7,355 nucleotides of DNA from the NCBI GenBank assembly GCA_964443845.1, contig CAYUFA010000108.1:1-7355 (forward strand). The letters are read 5' to 3'. The translations under genes and the position numbers were made by a program. Numbering within the stretch: the first letter of the stretch is position 1; each line of letters starts with the position of its first letter. This stretch comes from UBA9214 sp964443845 (GTDB taxonomy: Bacteria > Pseudomonadota > Gammaproteobacteria > UBA9214). Of this stretch, positions 1-5,298 are shown in pieces. The notes below the pieces were generated by a model, which did no database searches, was not told where the DNA came from, and worked only from the letters and a program-made list of their open reading frames with translations.

Positions 1-137
1 TGAAGAAGGGCAAGTGGGTACACCTGGCCAAGATCGCCTTCGAGAAGTACTTCATTCGCAAGATGAAGAAGGGCAGCTCGGAACCGATCTACGAGAAATA
101 CATTCTCAAGGCGCTCGGTATCGAGCGGCTGGAATGA
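1..137 (+). CDS. Sulfide:quinone oxidoreductase-like flavoprotein, C-terminal end (partial)
   Basis: Only the last 44 codons are present, read from base 3 to a TGA at 135-137; the start lies before the window. The visible peptide is rich in Lys, Phe and Tyr (WVHLAKIAFEKYFIRKMKKG, then a SEPIYEKYILKALGIERLE end). This matches my memory of the C-terminal tail of FAD-dependent sulfide:quinone oxidoreductases, which oxidise sulfide to sulfur or polysulfide and pass electrons to the quinone pool. In that family the tail forms amphipathic helices that hold the enzyme on the inner face of the cytoplasmic membrane, and the alternation of basic and aromatic residues here fits that role. The FAD-binding and redox-cysteine parts are outside the window, so the assignment rests on the tail alone. 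Another pyridine nucleotide-disulfide oxidoreductase with a similar tail is possible. Confidence 0.6.
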   Translation, partial: KKGKWVHLAKIAFEKYFIRKMKKGSSEPIYEKYILKALGIERLE

Positions 138-442
138 TCCCGCGCCGTACCCACATGGGGCCGGGGACGCGTGCGCAGAGCGTGCGCTGTTCCCGGCCCT
201 GGCCGGGTTGCTACGGGCAGGCCCGTGCCAGCCAGCCCGCGCACGTGGCTTGAGTCCGCTTCGAGGCGCCGGGACCCGCTTTCAAGTCCCCGGCAGTGGC
301 TGCCGACTAATAGCTTTGAGTTCAACGGGATTTATCACTACAGGGCGGTACGCTTCGGTTTCCAGCTGGCCTGCTGCGATGCGGGGTCGGGGCGGCCTGG
401 AGCGTGTCGACACACGGTTTGGCATGGTACAGACATCGGCCA
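138..442. other. Intergenic region with GC-rich hairpins
   Basis: This stretch of 305 bases between the flavoprotein gene and the two-module protein gene has no convincing coding sequence. Its short open frames are low-complexity Arg/Pro/Ala-rich and typical of GC-rich non-coding DNA. Its left part holds two adjacent perfect inverted repeats (192-207 and 213-226). Further right is a third imperfect one, GCCGGGAC at 268-275 pairing with GTCCCCGGC at 286-294 with one bulged base. A less GC-rich patch lies at about 306-345, where a promoter for the gene at 443 could sit, but I cannot point to a clear -35/-10 pair. Confidence 0.6.
192..226 (+). terminator. Tandem GC hairpins, possible terminator of the flavoprotein gene
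   Basis: CCCGGCCCTGGCCGGG (192-207) and ACGGGCAGGCCCGT (213-226) are two perfect self-complementary segments five bases apart, starting 55 bases after the stop codon at 137. Position and strength suit transcription termination or 3'-end protection. Neither is followed by a T-run, so a standard intrinsic terminator is not shown. Confidence 0.3.
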
Positions 443-1015
443 ATGGAAAAAGAGCGACGCAGGGCAGAGCAGGCGATTCCGGAAGATCTCCGGAATACGC
501 TGACACCGGCACAGGCAAACACCCTGGAAGAGGTCAGTATGCTTGGCTGGAAACTGCTGTTCGTCCGCCACCCGCTGTTCCTGGACCCCGTTCCTGTCGT
601 GTGCAACGCAAGATTCGCCCAGATCGGCGTGATCGATCCGGACGGCAGGATCGATATCAACACCGCGGTTGATTTCCGCACGGATGCCTGTGCAACGGAC
701 GTCCCCGAAGGGGACCGGGCTGGCGGGGAGGAAAGACGTACCGGTCAGCGCCCGGTCCCGGACAATGCAACCGAATTGCTGAACGATCACCAGTTGCTGT
801 CGCTGCAGCAGATCGAGTGCTTTGGCTGGAAGATTCATTGCATGCGGCGCGTGCCGGGACAGGAACCGGTGGTCGTGATTGCCAGTGCCGAAGGCAATCG
901 TTTCGCCACGCTGGAGCGCGATGGCCGTATCGATGTCAATTCCCACCTTGAGCTGCGTGAAGTCATCCCCTGGGTATCCGTGGGGCACTGCGCGGACCCT
1001 TCATCCGCAAAATAG
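443..1015 (+). CDS. Hypothetical protein with two tandem copies of a 53-residue GWK...DGRID module
   Basis: A 190-residue soluble protein with no signal peptide or membrane segment; I do not recognise a named family. It is an internal duplication. Residues 27-79 and 120-172 align without gaps over 53 positions with 16 identities, sharing an LxxxxxxGWK opening, a central Arg, a PVxV strand, DGRIDxN and a closing Arg. This looks like a small beta-rich domain used twice, joined by a charged, Gly/Pro-containing linker (about 80-119). I chose the ATG at 443 because the preceding in-frame ATG at 404 would add residues unlike the rest of the protein. Neither start has a convincing Shine-Dalgarno sequence, so 404 remains possible. 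Single-module relatives seem familiar from sulfur-oxidising and other gammaproteobacteria, but I cannot name a function. It stands alone between the flavoprotein and the deacetylase gene, on the same strand as both. Confidence 0.75.
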   Translation: MEKERRRAEQAIPEDLRNTLTPAQANTLEEVSMLGWKLLFVRHPLFLDPVPVVCNARFAQIGVIDPDGRIDINTAVDFRTDACATDVPEGDRAGGEERRTGQRPVPDNATELLNDHQLLSLQQIECFGWKIHCMRRVPGQEPVVVIASAEGNRFATLERDGRIDVNSHLELREVIPWVSVGHCADPSSAK

Positions 1016-1139
1016 GCGCCAATTCCCACGTCCTGGCGGAAAACCTCACGGGGTGTGCATCGATGGCCGCAGGCCATTTGCCGGCGCCGCAGGTGCAAAC
1101 CGGCACAGGAACGGCCCTGCACCGGCTGGCCAATGCGTT

Positions 1140-1145
1140 TATGAT
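1140..1145 (+). promoter_or_regulatory. Possible -10 element upstream of the deacetylase gene
   Basis: TATGAT (1140-1145) differs from the sigma70 -10 consensus by one base and lies 48 bases before the ATG at 1194, in the 178-base gap after the two-module gene. No good -35 hexamer sits at the right distance. A small hairpin, ATGGCC-GCA-GGCCAT at 1063-1077, lies between the upstream stop codon and this site. Confidence 0.25.
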
Positions 1146-1193
1146 CCGCTCAGGGATCGCAACGTACCGGTGGCGGTAATCGCCCGGCAGCTC

Positions 1194-2285
1194 ATGTTCC
1201 AGCGCAACTTCGGCCTGTCTCCTCGCGCCGGCCTGGCCGGCCTGCTGCTGTTGTGGCTGGTGTTGCCGGCACGGGCGGCGGACCATGCCGTCATCCTGCT
1301 CTATCACCACTTCGGCAGCGACACGCCTCCGTCCACCAGCGTCACGCTGGAGCAGTTCGACCGTCACCTCGACTTGCTTGCGAACAACGGCTACCGCGTG
1401 TGGCCGCTCGCGCGGATCGCGGACCACCTGCGGGCACACCGGACGCTGCCCGACAAGGTCGTCGCCATCACGGTGGACGACGCCTACGTCTCGGTGTGGC
1501 GCGAGGCCTGGCCACGCCTGCGTACGCGCGGCTGGCCGTTTACGGTGTTCGTGGCGACCGACCCGGTCGATCGCAACCTGTCTGCCATGATGAGCTGGGC
1601 GCAGATGCGGGAAATGGCCGCTACCGGGCTGGTCACGTTCGCCAATCACAGCCGCAGCCATGATCATCTGATCCGGCGCCGGCCGGACGAGAGCAAGGCG
1701 CAATGGCGGGCGCGGGTGCGTGCCGACCTGCAACATGCGCAGTCCCGCCTGCAGCAGGAGTTGCACGCCGCCCCGCGGCTGTTTGCCTATCCCTACGGGG
1801 AATACGACCGCGCCCTGCGCACCCTGGTCGGGGACCTCGGCTATACCGCCTTCGGCCAGCAGTCCGGCCCGGCCAGCGTGTATTCCGACCTGCTGGCACT
1901 GCCACGCTACCCGCTGGCGGAGCAGTATGCGGACCTGGACGCGGTGCGGGAAAAACTCCAGGCCGGGGCGTTGCCGGTCGTGCGGGTGCGACCGGACGAT
2001 CCCCTGCTTGCGGTCGATGACGCGCGCCCGCGGCTGACCGTCACCCTGCAACCCGGCGGCTACGATCCCGACACGCTGGCCTGCTACATTTCGGGGCAGG
2101 GACGGGTGCAGCCCCGCTGGCTGGATGCGGCACATACCCGGTTCGAGGTGCGCGCCCCCCGGCCGTTGCCGGCAGGTCGCAGTCGCTACAACTGCACGGC
2201 GCAAACCGCCAGCGGCGGGGGCTGGCTCTGGTACAGCCAGCCCTGGATCCGGCGCAATCCGGACGGCAGCTGGTACCGGGAATAA
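1194..2285 (+). CDS. Exported NodB-type polysaccharide deacetylase (carbohydrate esterase family 4)
   Basis: A 363-residue secreted enzyme predicted to remove N-acetyl (or O-acetyl) groups from an extracellular or periplasmic polysaccharide. The ATG at 1194 is chosen because it begins a clear signal peptide: basic N-region, Leu-rich core at about 12-24, and ARA cleavage after residue 28. An in-frame GTG at 1170 is an alternative. The mature protein opens with ILLYHHFG (34-41), as in PgaB-type deacetylases. The NodB motifs follow: TVDDAY (93-98, catalytic base and metal-binding Asp), HSRSH (152-156, the two metal-binding His) and FAYPYGEY (197-204). The ligands needed for activity are thus all present. 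Residues about 279-363 form a separate beta-rich tail with two cysteines (C297, C334) that could pair in the periplasm. I do not recognise this tail, and it is not the glycoside hydrolase half of PgaB. No pga-type synthase genes are adjacent. The next gene is a glucosaminidase with its own promoter. Confidence 0.85.
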   Translation: MFQRNFGLSPRAGLAGLLLLWLVLPARAADHAVILLYHHFGSDTPPSTSVTLEQFDRHLDLLANNGYRVWPLARIADHLRAHRTLPDKVVAITVDDAYVSVWREAWPRLRTRGWPFTVFVATDPVDRNLSAMMSWAQMREMAATGLVTFANHSRSHDHLIRRRPDESKAQWRARVRADLQHAQSRLQQELHAAPRLFAYPYGEYDRALRTLVGDLGYTAFGQQSGPASVYSDLLALPRYPLAEQYADLDAVREKLQAGALPVVRVRPDDPLLAVDDARPRLTVTLQPGGYDPDTLACYISGQGRVQPRWLDAAHTRFEVRAPRPLPAGRSRYNCTAQTASGGGWLWYSQPWIRRNPDGSWYRE

Positions 2286-2317
2286 TCACCCGGCGTGTAA
2301 CCCGGCATCGGGAGGGA

Positions 2318-2347
2318 TTGATTCTGGATAGTATATTAGAATATAAT
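2318..2347 (+). promoter_or_regulatory. Sigma70-type promoter for the Bax-like glucosaminidase
   Basis: TTGATT (2318-2323), an 18-base spacer, then a perfect TATAAT (2342-2347) form the best promoter in the window. It sits in an AT-rich island within otherwise GC-rich DNA. Transcription would start near 2354, leaving a leader of about 30 bases before the GTG at 2385. A 14-base perfect dyad, TATATTAGAATATA (2332-2345), overlaps the spacer and the -10 and could be an operator, though short AT-rich dyads also arise by chance. Confidence 0.65.
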
Positions 2348-2384
2348 AAAACAATTATTTGCTATTCAGGCCGGGGTCGGTCCT

Positions 2385-3347
2385 GTGCGCGACCAACAGA
2401 AACTTGCTATCTATCTGATAGCACAATTTATTTCCGCGGTGGTGCTGGTGATGATGGCCGCCGATGCCGTGGCCTGGACCGGCTATCCGCCGGCCTGGGC
2501 GGGTTCTCCCTATGGACCGGGTTCGATGTACCGGGGTCCGGCATGGGTTGCACCGCCAGCCTGGCGTCCCCCGGTGTGGCCGGGTGCTGCACGACATACC
2601 GCTCCTGCCGGCGCACTCAGCCCCGGCGCGGACGCAACCGTGGCGCCGGGCAGCCTGCCGGCTGCCCTGGCCGATGACGACCTGCCGGTCGAACAACGCA
2701 AGCGCCTGTTCATCGGGACGTTGTTGCCGCTGGTGAAGCGGGAAAATACCCGCCTGCTGGGGCAGCGCGGCCAGCTCCTCGACCTGCAGGGGGCGCTTGC
2801 GCACGGCAAATCTCTCAACCGGAAGCAACGCTCCTGGCTGCACAACCTGGCGCAGGGCTATGACGTCAGCACCGGGAACGATACCGCCGCGACCATCCGC
2901 AAGCTGTTGCGACGGGTCGATGCGGTCCCGGCCGGCCTGGTGATCGCGCAGGCGGCCAACGAATCGGCCTGGGGGCGTTCGCGCTTTGCCCGCAAAGGGA
3001 ACAACCTGTTCGGCATACATACCGAAGATGCCAGCCAGGGCATGACCCCGAAACGGCGTGCGCCCGGCAAGACCCACCTGGTGCGCAGCTATGCCAGTAT
3101 CGAGGCTTCCCTGCATGACTACATGCACAACCTCAACACCCACCCGGCCTATCGCACCCTGCGCACCCGCCGCGTGGAGCAACGCGCAAATGAGCAGGCG
3201 CTCTCGGCCCTGCGGCTCGCCGCTGGACTGGGTGCCTACTCCGAACTCGGCGACCAGTACGTGGAACGCATCCAGGACATGATTCGCAGCAACGACCTGG
3301 AACAGATCGCCAGTGCACAGGCCGGCAAGGTCGCCTTGCTGGATTGA
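2385..3347 (+). CDS. Bax-like exported glucosaminidase (peptidoglycan hydrolase)
   Basis: A 320-residue protein of the Bax / mannosyl-glycoprotein endo-beta-N-acetylglucosaminidase family (glucosaminidase fold), expected to cleave GlcNAc linkages in peptidoglycan in the periplasm. The start is a GTG at 2385. It follows a G-rich SD-like GGGG (2373-2376) and is the only start that keeps the whole signal or anchor segment (residues 7-30, ending ADAVA before W31). Next comes a linker of about 35 residues unusually rich in Trp, Tyr, Pro and Gly (31-66). A helical region with a Bax-like pattern follows (about 100-160: EQRKRLFIGTLLPLVKREN, then a QRSWL segment). The catalytic domain begins about 174, with PAGLVIAQAANESAWGRSRF containing the catalytic Glu193, then GNNLFGIH (205-212). 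The full domain runs to the C-terminus, so the enzyme looks intact. A hairpin in codons 7-13 (2405-2423) could influence translation. Confidence 0.85.
   Translation: MRDQQKLAIYLIAQFISAVVLVMMAADAVAWTGYPPAWAGSPYGPGSMYRGPAWVAPPAWRPPVWPGAARHTAPAGALSPGADATVAPGSLPAALADDDLPVEQRKRLFIGTLLPLVKRENTRLLGQRGQLLDLQGALAHGKSLNRKQRSWLHNLAQGYDVSTGNDTAATIRKLLRRVDAVPAGLVIAQAANESAWGRSRFARKGNNLFGIHTEDASQGMTPKRRAPGKTHLVRSYASIEASLHDYMHNLNTHPAYRTLRTRRVEQRANEQALSALRLAAGLGAYSELGDQYVERIQDMIRSNDLEQIASAQAGKVALLD
2405..2423 (+). promoter_or_regulatory. Hairpin in the first codons of the glucosaminidase gene
   Basis: TGCTATC (2405-2411) and GATAGCA (2417-2423) form a perfect 7-bp inverted repeat with a 5-base loop, starting 20 bases after the GTG start. 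A structure here could affect early translation or mRNA stability, or the site could bind a regulator just downstream of the promoter. The role is inferred only from position and symmetry. Confidence 0.3.
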
Positions 3348-3463
3348 TCCGCGCACCCCGGTTGTCTTGCAGCCCGGATCTTGCCGGGTACGCCGTGCCT
3401 GCCGGGAGGCCGCAAGGGGAACGGCCACGGAAGAACACGGCGATCAAATGATGTCATTGCCAG

Positions 3464-3963
3464 GACGACACGGCCTGCATCGAGGGTTTCCTGCACGAGG
3501 CATGGGCCGGCCGGCGCATCCGCAACCAGCACGTGCTGCGCGTGTTCGAGCCGCATGGCCGCCGCCAGTGCCTGTCAACGTGACCGAGTACATCGAAGGC
3601 TGGACGCTGCGCCAGTGGATGACCGACAACCCGCGCCCGGCGCTGGAGGACGTGCGCGCGATCGTGACCCAGATCGCCGCCGGCCTGCGCGCCTTTCACC
3701 GGCTGGAGATGGTCCACCCGGACCTGAAGCCGGAGAACATCGTGCCCGACCGTTATGGCACGGTGAAGATCATCGACTGCGGCTCCACGCGCATCGCCGG
3801 CATCGAGGAGATCAGCACGCCGCTGGCGCACGACACCGTGCAGGGAACGCGCAACTCCACGGCGCCGGAATACCTGCTGGGCCTGCAGGGGAACCGCGTG
3901 TCGGACATCCATGTGCTGGGCGTGATCGCCTACGAGCCGCTGACCGGCCAGTTGCCTTACGGC
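3464..3963 (+). pseudogene. Ser/Thr protein kinase remnant (kinase/phosphatase type), frameshifted and truncated
   Basis: Two frames together spell most of a Hanks-type kinase domain. In the first (3464 to a TGA at 3581-3583) it reads DDTACIEGFLHEAWAGRRI and ends RRQCLST. In the second (from 3580) it continues VTEYIEGWTLRQWM, HPDLKPEN (catalytic loop, Asp at 3721-3723), IIDCGSTR (DFG position, metal-binding Asp at 3775-3777), APEYLLG and SDIHVLGVIAYEPLTGQLPYG. Related kinases read LYYVTEYIEG at the join, so one base appears lost near 3575. Upstream the first frame meets a TGA at 3449-3451; the Gly-rich loop and any phosphatase domain are absent. DFG to DCG and loss of the usual Tyr before APEY fit decay. 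The C-lobe is cut off after LPYG. I therefore read it as a pseudogene, related to kinase/phosphatase proteins found beside nitrate transporter and nitrite reductase genes in Pseudomonas and relatives. If one base is missing through sequencing error, the C-lobe would still be incomplete. Confidence 0.75.
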
Positions 3964-4185
3964 CTGCAGCGCTACCTCGCCGCGGGTGCGCGCCGGTCGG
4001 ATGACTGGTTGCGGGCGATCGCTGCGGCGCCGGTTGCCATTCCGGAGCTGCATGGCGAGATCGCCAACATCAACGAGCCGGCGGACCTGAACGCGCTGGC
4101 AGTGCAGGGCCTGACGCGGTCTGATGCTGCGGCAGCTGATCCGCAGCTGCCGCCCCGCGACGCAGCGGTTTGCAGGTTGGGCTGA
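3964..4185 (+). pseudogene. MobA-like (molybdenum cofactor guanylyltransferase) C-terminal remnant fused to the kinase remnant
   Basis: Directly after the kinase LPYG, and in the same frame, the sequence reads LQRYLAAGARRSDDWLRAI, then PELHGEIANINEPADLNAL. This resembles the end of MobA, where an LxxYLxxGxRR helix is followed some 20 residues later by a NINTPEDL-type closing motif. MobA attaches GMP to molybdopterin to make the cofactor of DMSO-reductase-family enzymes, including assimilatory nitrate reductases. The N-terminal nucleotide-binding part (LAGGxxxRMG) is absent, so this cannot be a working enzyme. Similarity fades at about 4110. The frame then runs through a perfect hairpin and stops with TGA at 4183-4185 inside an intergenic repeat. 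The match is from memory of the family pattern; the tail could belong to another nucleotidyltransferase of the same fold. Confidence 0.5.
4129..4153. repeat. Perfect 10-bp inverted repeat
   Basis: GCGGCAGCTG (4129-4138), loop ATCCG, then CAGCTGCCGC (4144-4153). It lies between the MobA-like remnant and the repeat array, downstream of both the plus-strand remnant and the minus-strand metal operon. It could act as a bidirectional terminator-like hairpin, but has no T-run on either side. Confidence 0.45.
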
Positions 4186-4202
4186 GCAGCGCGATACCCG
4201 AC
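4173..4202 (+). repeat. Left copy of the border repeat AGGTTGGGCTGAGCAGCG
   Basis: Thirty bases share AGGTTGGGCTGAGCAGCG and the following GA with the right copy at 4513-4542. The second arm has diverged (ATACCCGAC here, AAGCCCAAC on the right), so the hairpin is no longer perfect. The kinase/MobA remnant frame ends inside this copy. A further inverted repeat, ACAGCGC (4201-4207) with GCGCTGT (4216-4222), joins it to the first 37-bp unit. Confidence 0.6.
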
Positions 4203-4215
4203 AGCGCCCGGTCGC

Positions 4216-4518
4216 GCGCTGTTCTGCCCGTCGGGTTTCACTGTCGCAGGCTGNNNNNNNNNNNNNNNNNNNNNNNNNNNNNNNNNNNNNNNNNNNNNNN
4301 NNNNNNNNNNNNNNNNNNNNNNNNNNNNNNNNNNNNNNNNNNNNNNNNNNNNNCGACAGCGCCCGGTCGCGCGCTGTTCTGCCCGTCGGGTTTCACTGTC
4401 GCAGGCTGCGCTGTTCTGCCCGTCGGGTTTCACTGTCGCAGGCTGGGCTGTTCTGCCCGTCGGGTTTCACTGTCGCAGGTTGGGCTGATCTACCCGTCGG
4501 GTTTCACTGTCGTAGGTT
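4216..4518 (+). repeat. 37-bp tandem repeat array interrupted by the assembly gap
   Basis: After the gap, four head-to-tail units of exactly 37 bases run 4371-4407, 4408-4444, 4445-4481 and 4482-4518. Each contains CGTCGGGTTTCACTGTCG or a one-base variant. Units 1 and 2 are identical; unit 3 differs at two positions; unit 4 has further changes (GATCTACCC, CGTAGG), so divergence rises towards the right border. One more unit lies before the gap (4216-4252), but it falls inside the 55-base duplicate and may be the same copy as unit 1. There are no spacers, so this is a minisatellite, not a CRISPR array. The period is not a multiple of three, so frames across it rotate and encode no meaningful protein. 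Confidence 0.85.
4254..4353. other. Assembly gap of exactly 100 N
   Basis: A round 100-base run of N is the usual placeholder for a scaffold gap of unknown length. The 55 bases before it (4199-4253) and the 55 after it (4354-4408) are identical, so the two contig ends overlap in sequence. The true distance may be zero with the overlap collapsed, or the gap may hide more repeat units. Confidence 0.95.
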
Positions 4519-5298
4519 GGGCTGAGCAGCGTGAAGCCCAACGGGGGTGGCGCGGTGTGCAATCAGCCACGGCAGCACGCACACCAGCAGGCAGCAGACG
4601 ATCAACGCCCCCGCCGGCAGGTCCAGCACCAGCGACAGCAGCAGGCCGAGGCCATAGCCGGTGGCACCCAGCAGGTAACCGAGCCACAGGCCGTCATGGC
4701 CGCCACGCCGGCGCGCGGCGATCGCCGGCAGGATCAGGCTGGCGAATACCAGGTAGACGCCCACCAGCTGCACCGACACGGTCACCGTGACCGCGAACAG
4801 CGGATAGAATACCAGTGGATGATTCCGCCCGGGCAGCAGGTACCAGGCTGCGAGGATCGCCGCGTAGAGCAGGCCGGGTACCAGCAGCATGTCGTAGTTC
4901 GCCCACAGGATCTGCCCGACCAGCAGGTCGCGCAGGTGCTCGCCACCCTCCGGGTTGTGCGCCAGCAGCAGGATGCCGATGCAGGCGGCAAGCACGAACA
5001 GCACGCCGATCAGCGCCTCCTGGATATCCGGCCACAGCTTTTCCACGCCCCACAGCAGCACTGCACCGAGCAGTGCCGCCAGAAAGGCGGCCAGCTGTGC
5101 GGCGATGCCGTGTTCGTCCCAGCCCAGGTTGGCGGCGAGGATGACACCGACACCGGCCACCTGTGCGATGGCGAGATCGATGAAGATGATGCCGCGGGCG
5201 ATTACCTGCCGCCCCAGCGGTACGTGGGTGGACAGCACCAGCAGCCCCGCCACGAAGGCGGGGCCGATGATGCCGAGATCCAGGTTGGAGAAGTTCAT
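4504..5298 (-). CDS. ZnuB-like metal ABC transporter permease (ABC-3 family)
   Basis: A 264-residue inner-membrane protein forming the channel of a zinc/manganese-type uptake transporter. It has seven or eight hydrophobic segments at about residues 7-27, 37-57, 65-85, 93-113, 136-154, 160-194 (long, probably two) and 203-250. Family features include FIDLAIAQVAGVG near 39-51 and LVGVYLVFASLILPAIAA near 177-194, a conserved region of ABC-3 permeases thought to contact the ATPase. The ATG at 5296-5298 overlaps the stop of the binding-protein gene (ATGA), showing translational coupling. The last dozen or so residues (ending PVGLHAAQPNLRQ) and the stop codon lie in the repeat at the array border. 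The tail therefore seems to be an add-on after the natural end near WLIAHR. The metal is not certain: Zn is the default, Mn possible. No ATPase gene follows; downstream are only repeats and pseudogene remnants. Confidence 0.88.
   Translation of the reverse strand: MNFSNLDLGIIGPAFVAGLLVLSTHVPLGRQVIARGIIFIDLAIAQVAGVGVILAANLGWDEHGIAAQLAAFLAALLGAVLLWGVEKLWPDIQEALIGVLFVLAACIGILLLAHNPEGGEHLRDLLVGQILWANYDMLLVPGLLYAAILAAWYLLPGRNHPLVFYPLFAVTVTVSVQLVGVYLVFASLILPAIAARRRGGHDGLWLGYLLGATGYGLGLLLSLVLDLPAGALIVCCLLVCVLPWLIAHRATPVGLHAAQPNLRQ
4513..4542 (-). repeat. Right border repeat with perfect GTTGGGCT/AGCCCAAC hairpin
   Basis: GTTGGGCT (4516-4523) pairs perfectly with AGCCCAAC (4535-4542) around an 11-base loop (GAGCAGCGTGA). 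This is the form of a very common intergenic repeat in proteobacterial genomes. Here it lies inside the 3' end of the permease gene, so it also encodes that protein's last residues (HAAQPN). It closes the tandem array on the right. Confidence 0.7.

Noticed and set aside
268..294. tRNA-like T-arm (TTCAAGTCC) in the first intergenic region
   Set aside because: No acceptor, D or anticodon arms can be folded around it and the GGTTC core is incomplete. It is an ordinary GC hairpin.
338..988. Minus-strand open frame of 216 codons opposite the two-module protein
   Set aside because: The plus-strand protein has an internal ungapped duplication at the protein level, which supports that strand. The opposite frame shows no such structure.
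879..1193. Upstream extension of the deacetylase frame to an ATG at 879
   Set aside because: It would overlap the two-module gene by more than 130 bases and place about 105 unrelated residues before a complete signal peptide starting at 1194.
963..2204. Long minus-strand open frame of 413 codons opposite the deacetylase
   Set aside because: It lies antisense to a gene with a clear signal peptide and all catalytic motifs. Its His/Arg/Gln/Pro-rich composition is typical of a shadow frame in GC-rich DNA.
2318..2677. Open frame beginning with ATG at 2318, overlapping the glucosaminidase start
   Set aside because: It begins inside the predicted -35 element, has no ribosome binding site, and its sequence is a shifted shadow of the glucosaminidase N-terminus.
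4216..4518. Possible CRISPR array
   Set aside because: The 37-base units follow each other with no spacers and there are no cas genes nearby. It is a simple tandem repeat.
4124..4790. Open frames crossing the repeat array and the N gap on both strands
   Set aside because: They consist of repeat translations (PVGFHCRRL-type strings) whose frame rotates because 37 is not a multiple of three, and they contain the N run. They are not genes.
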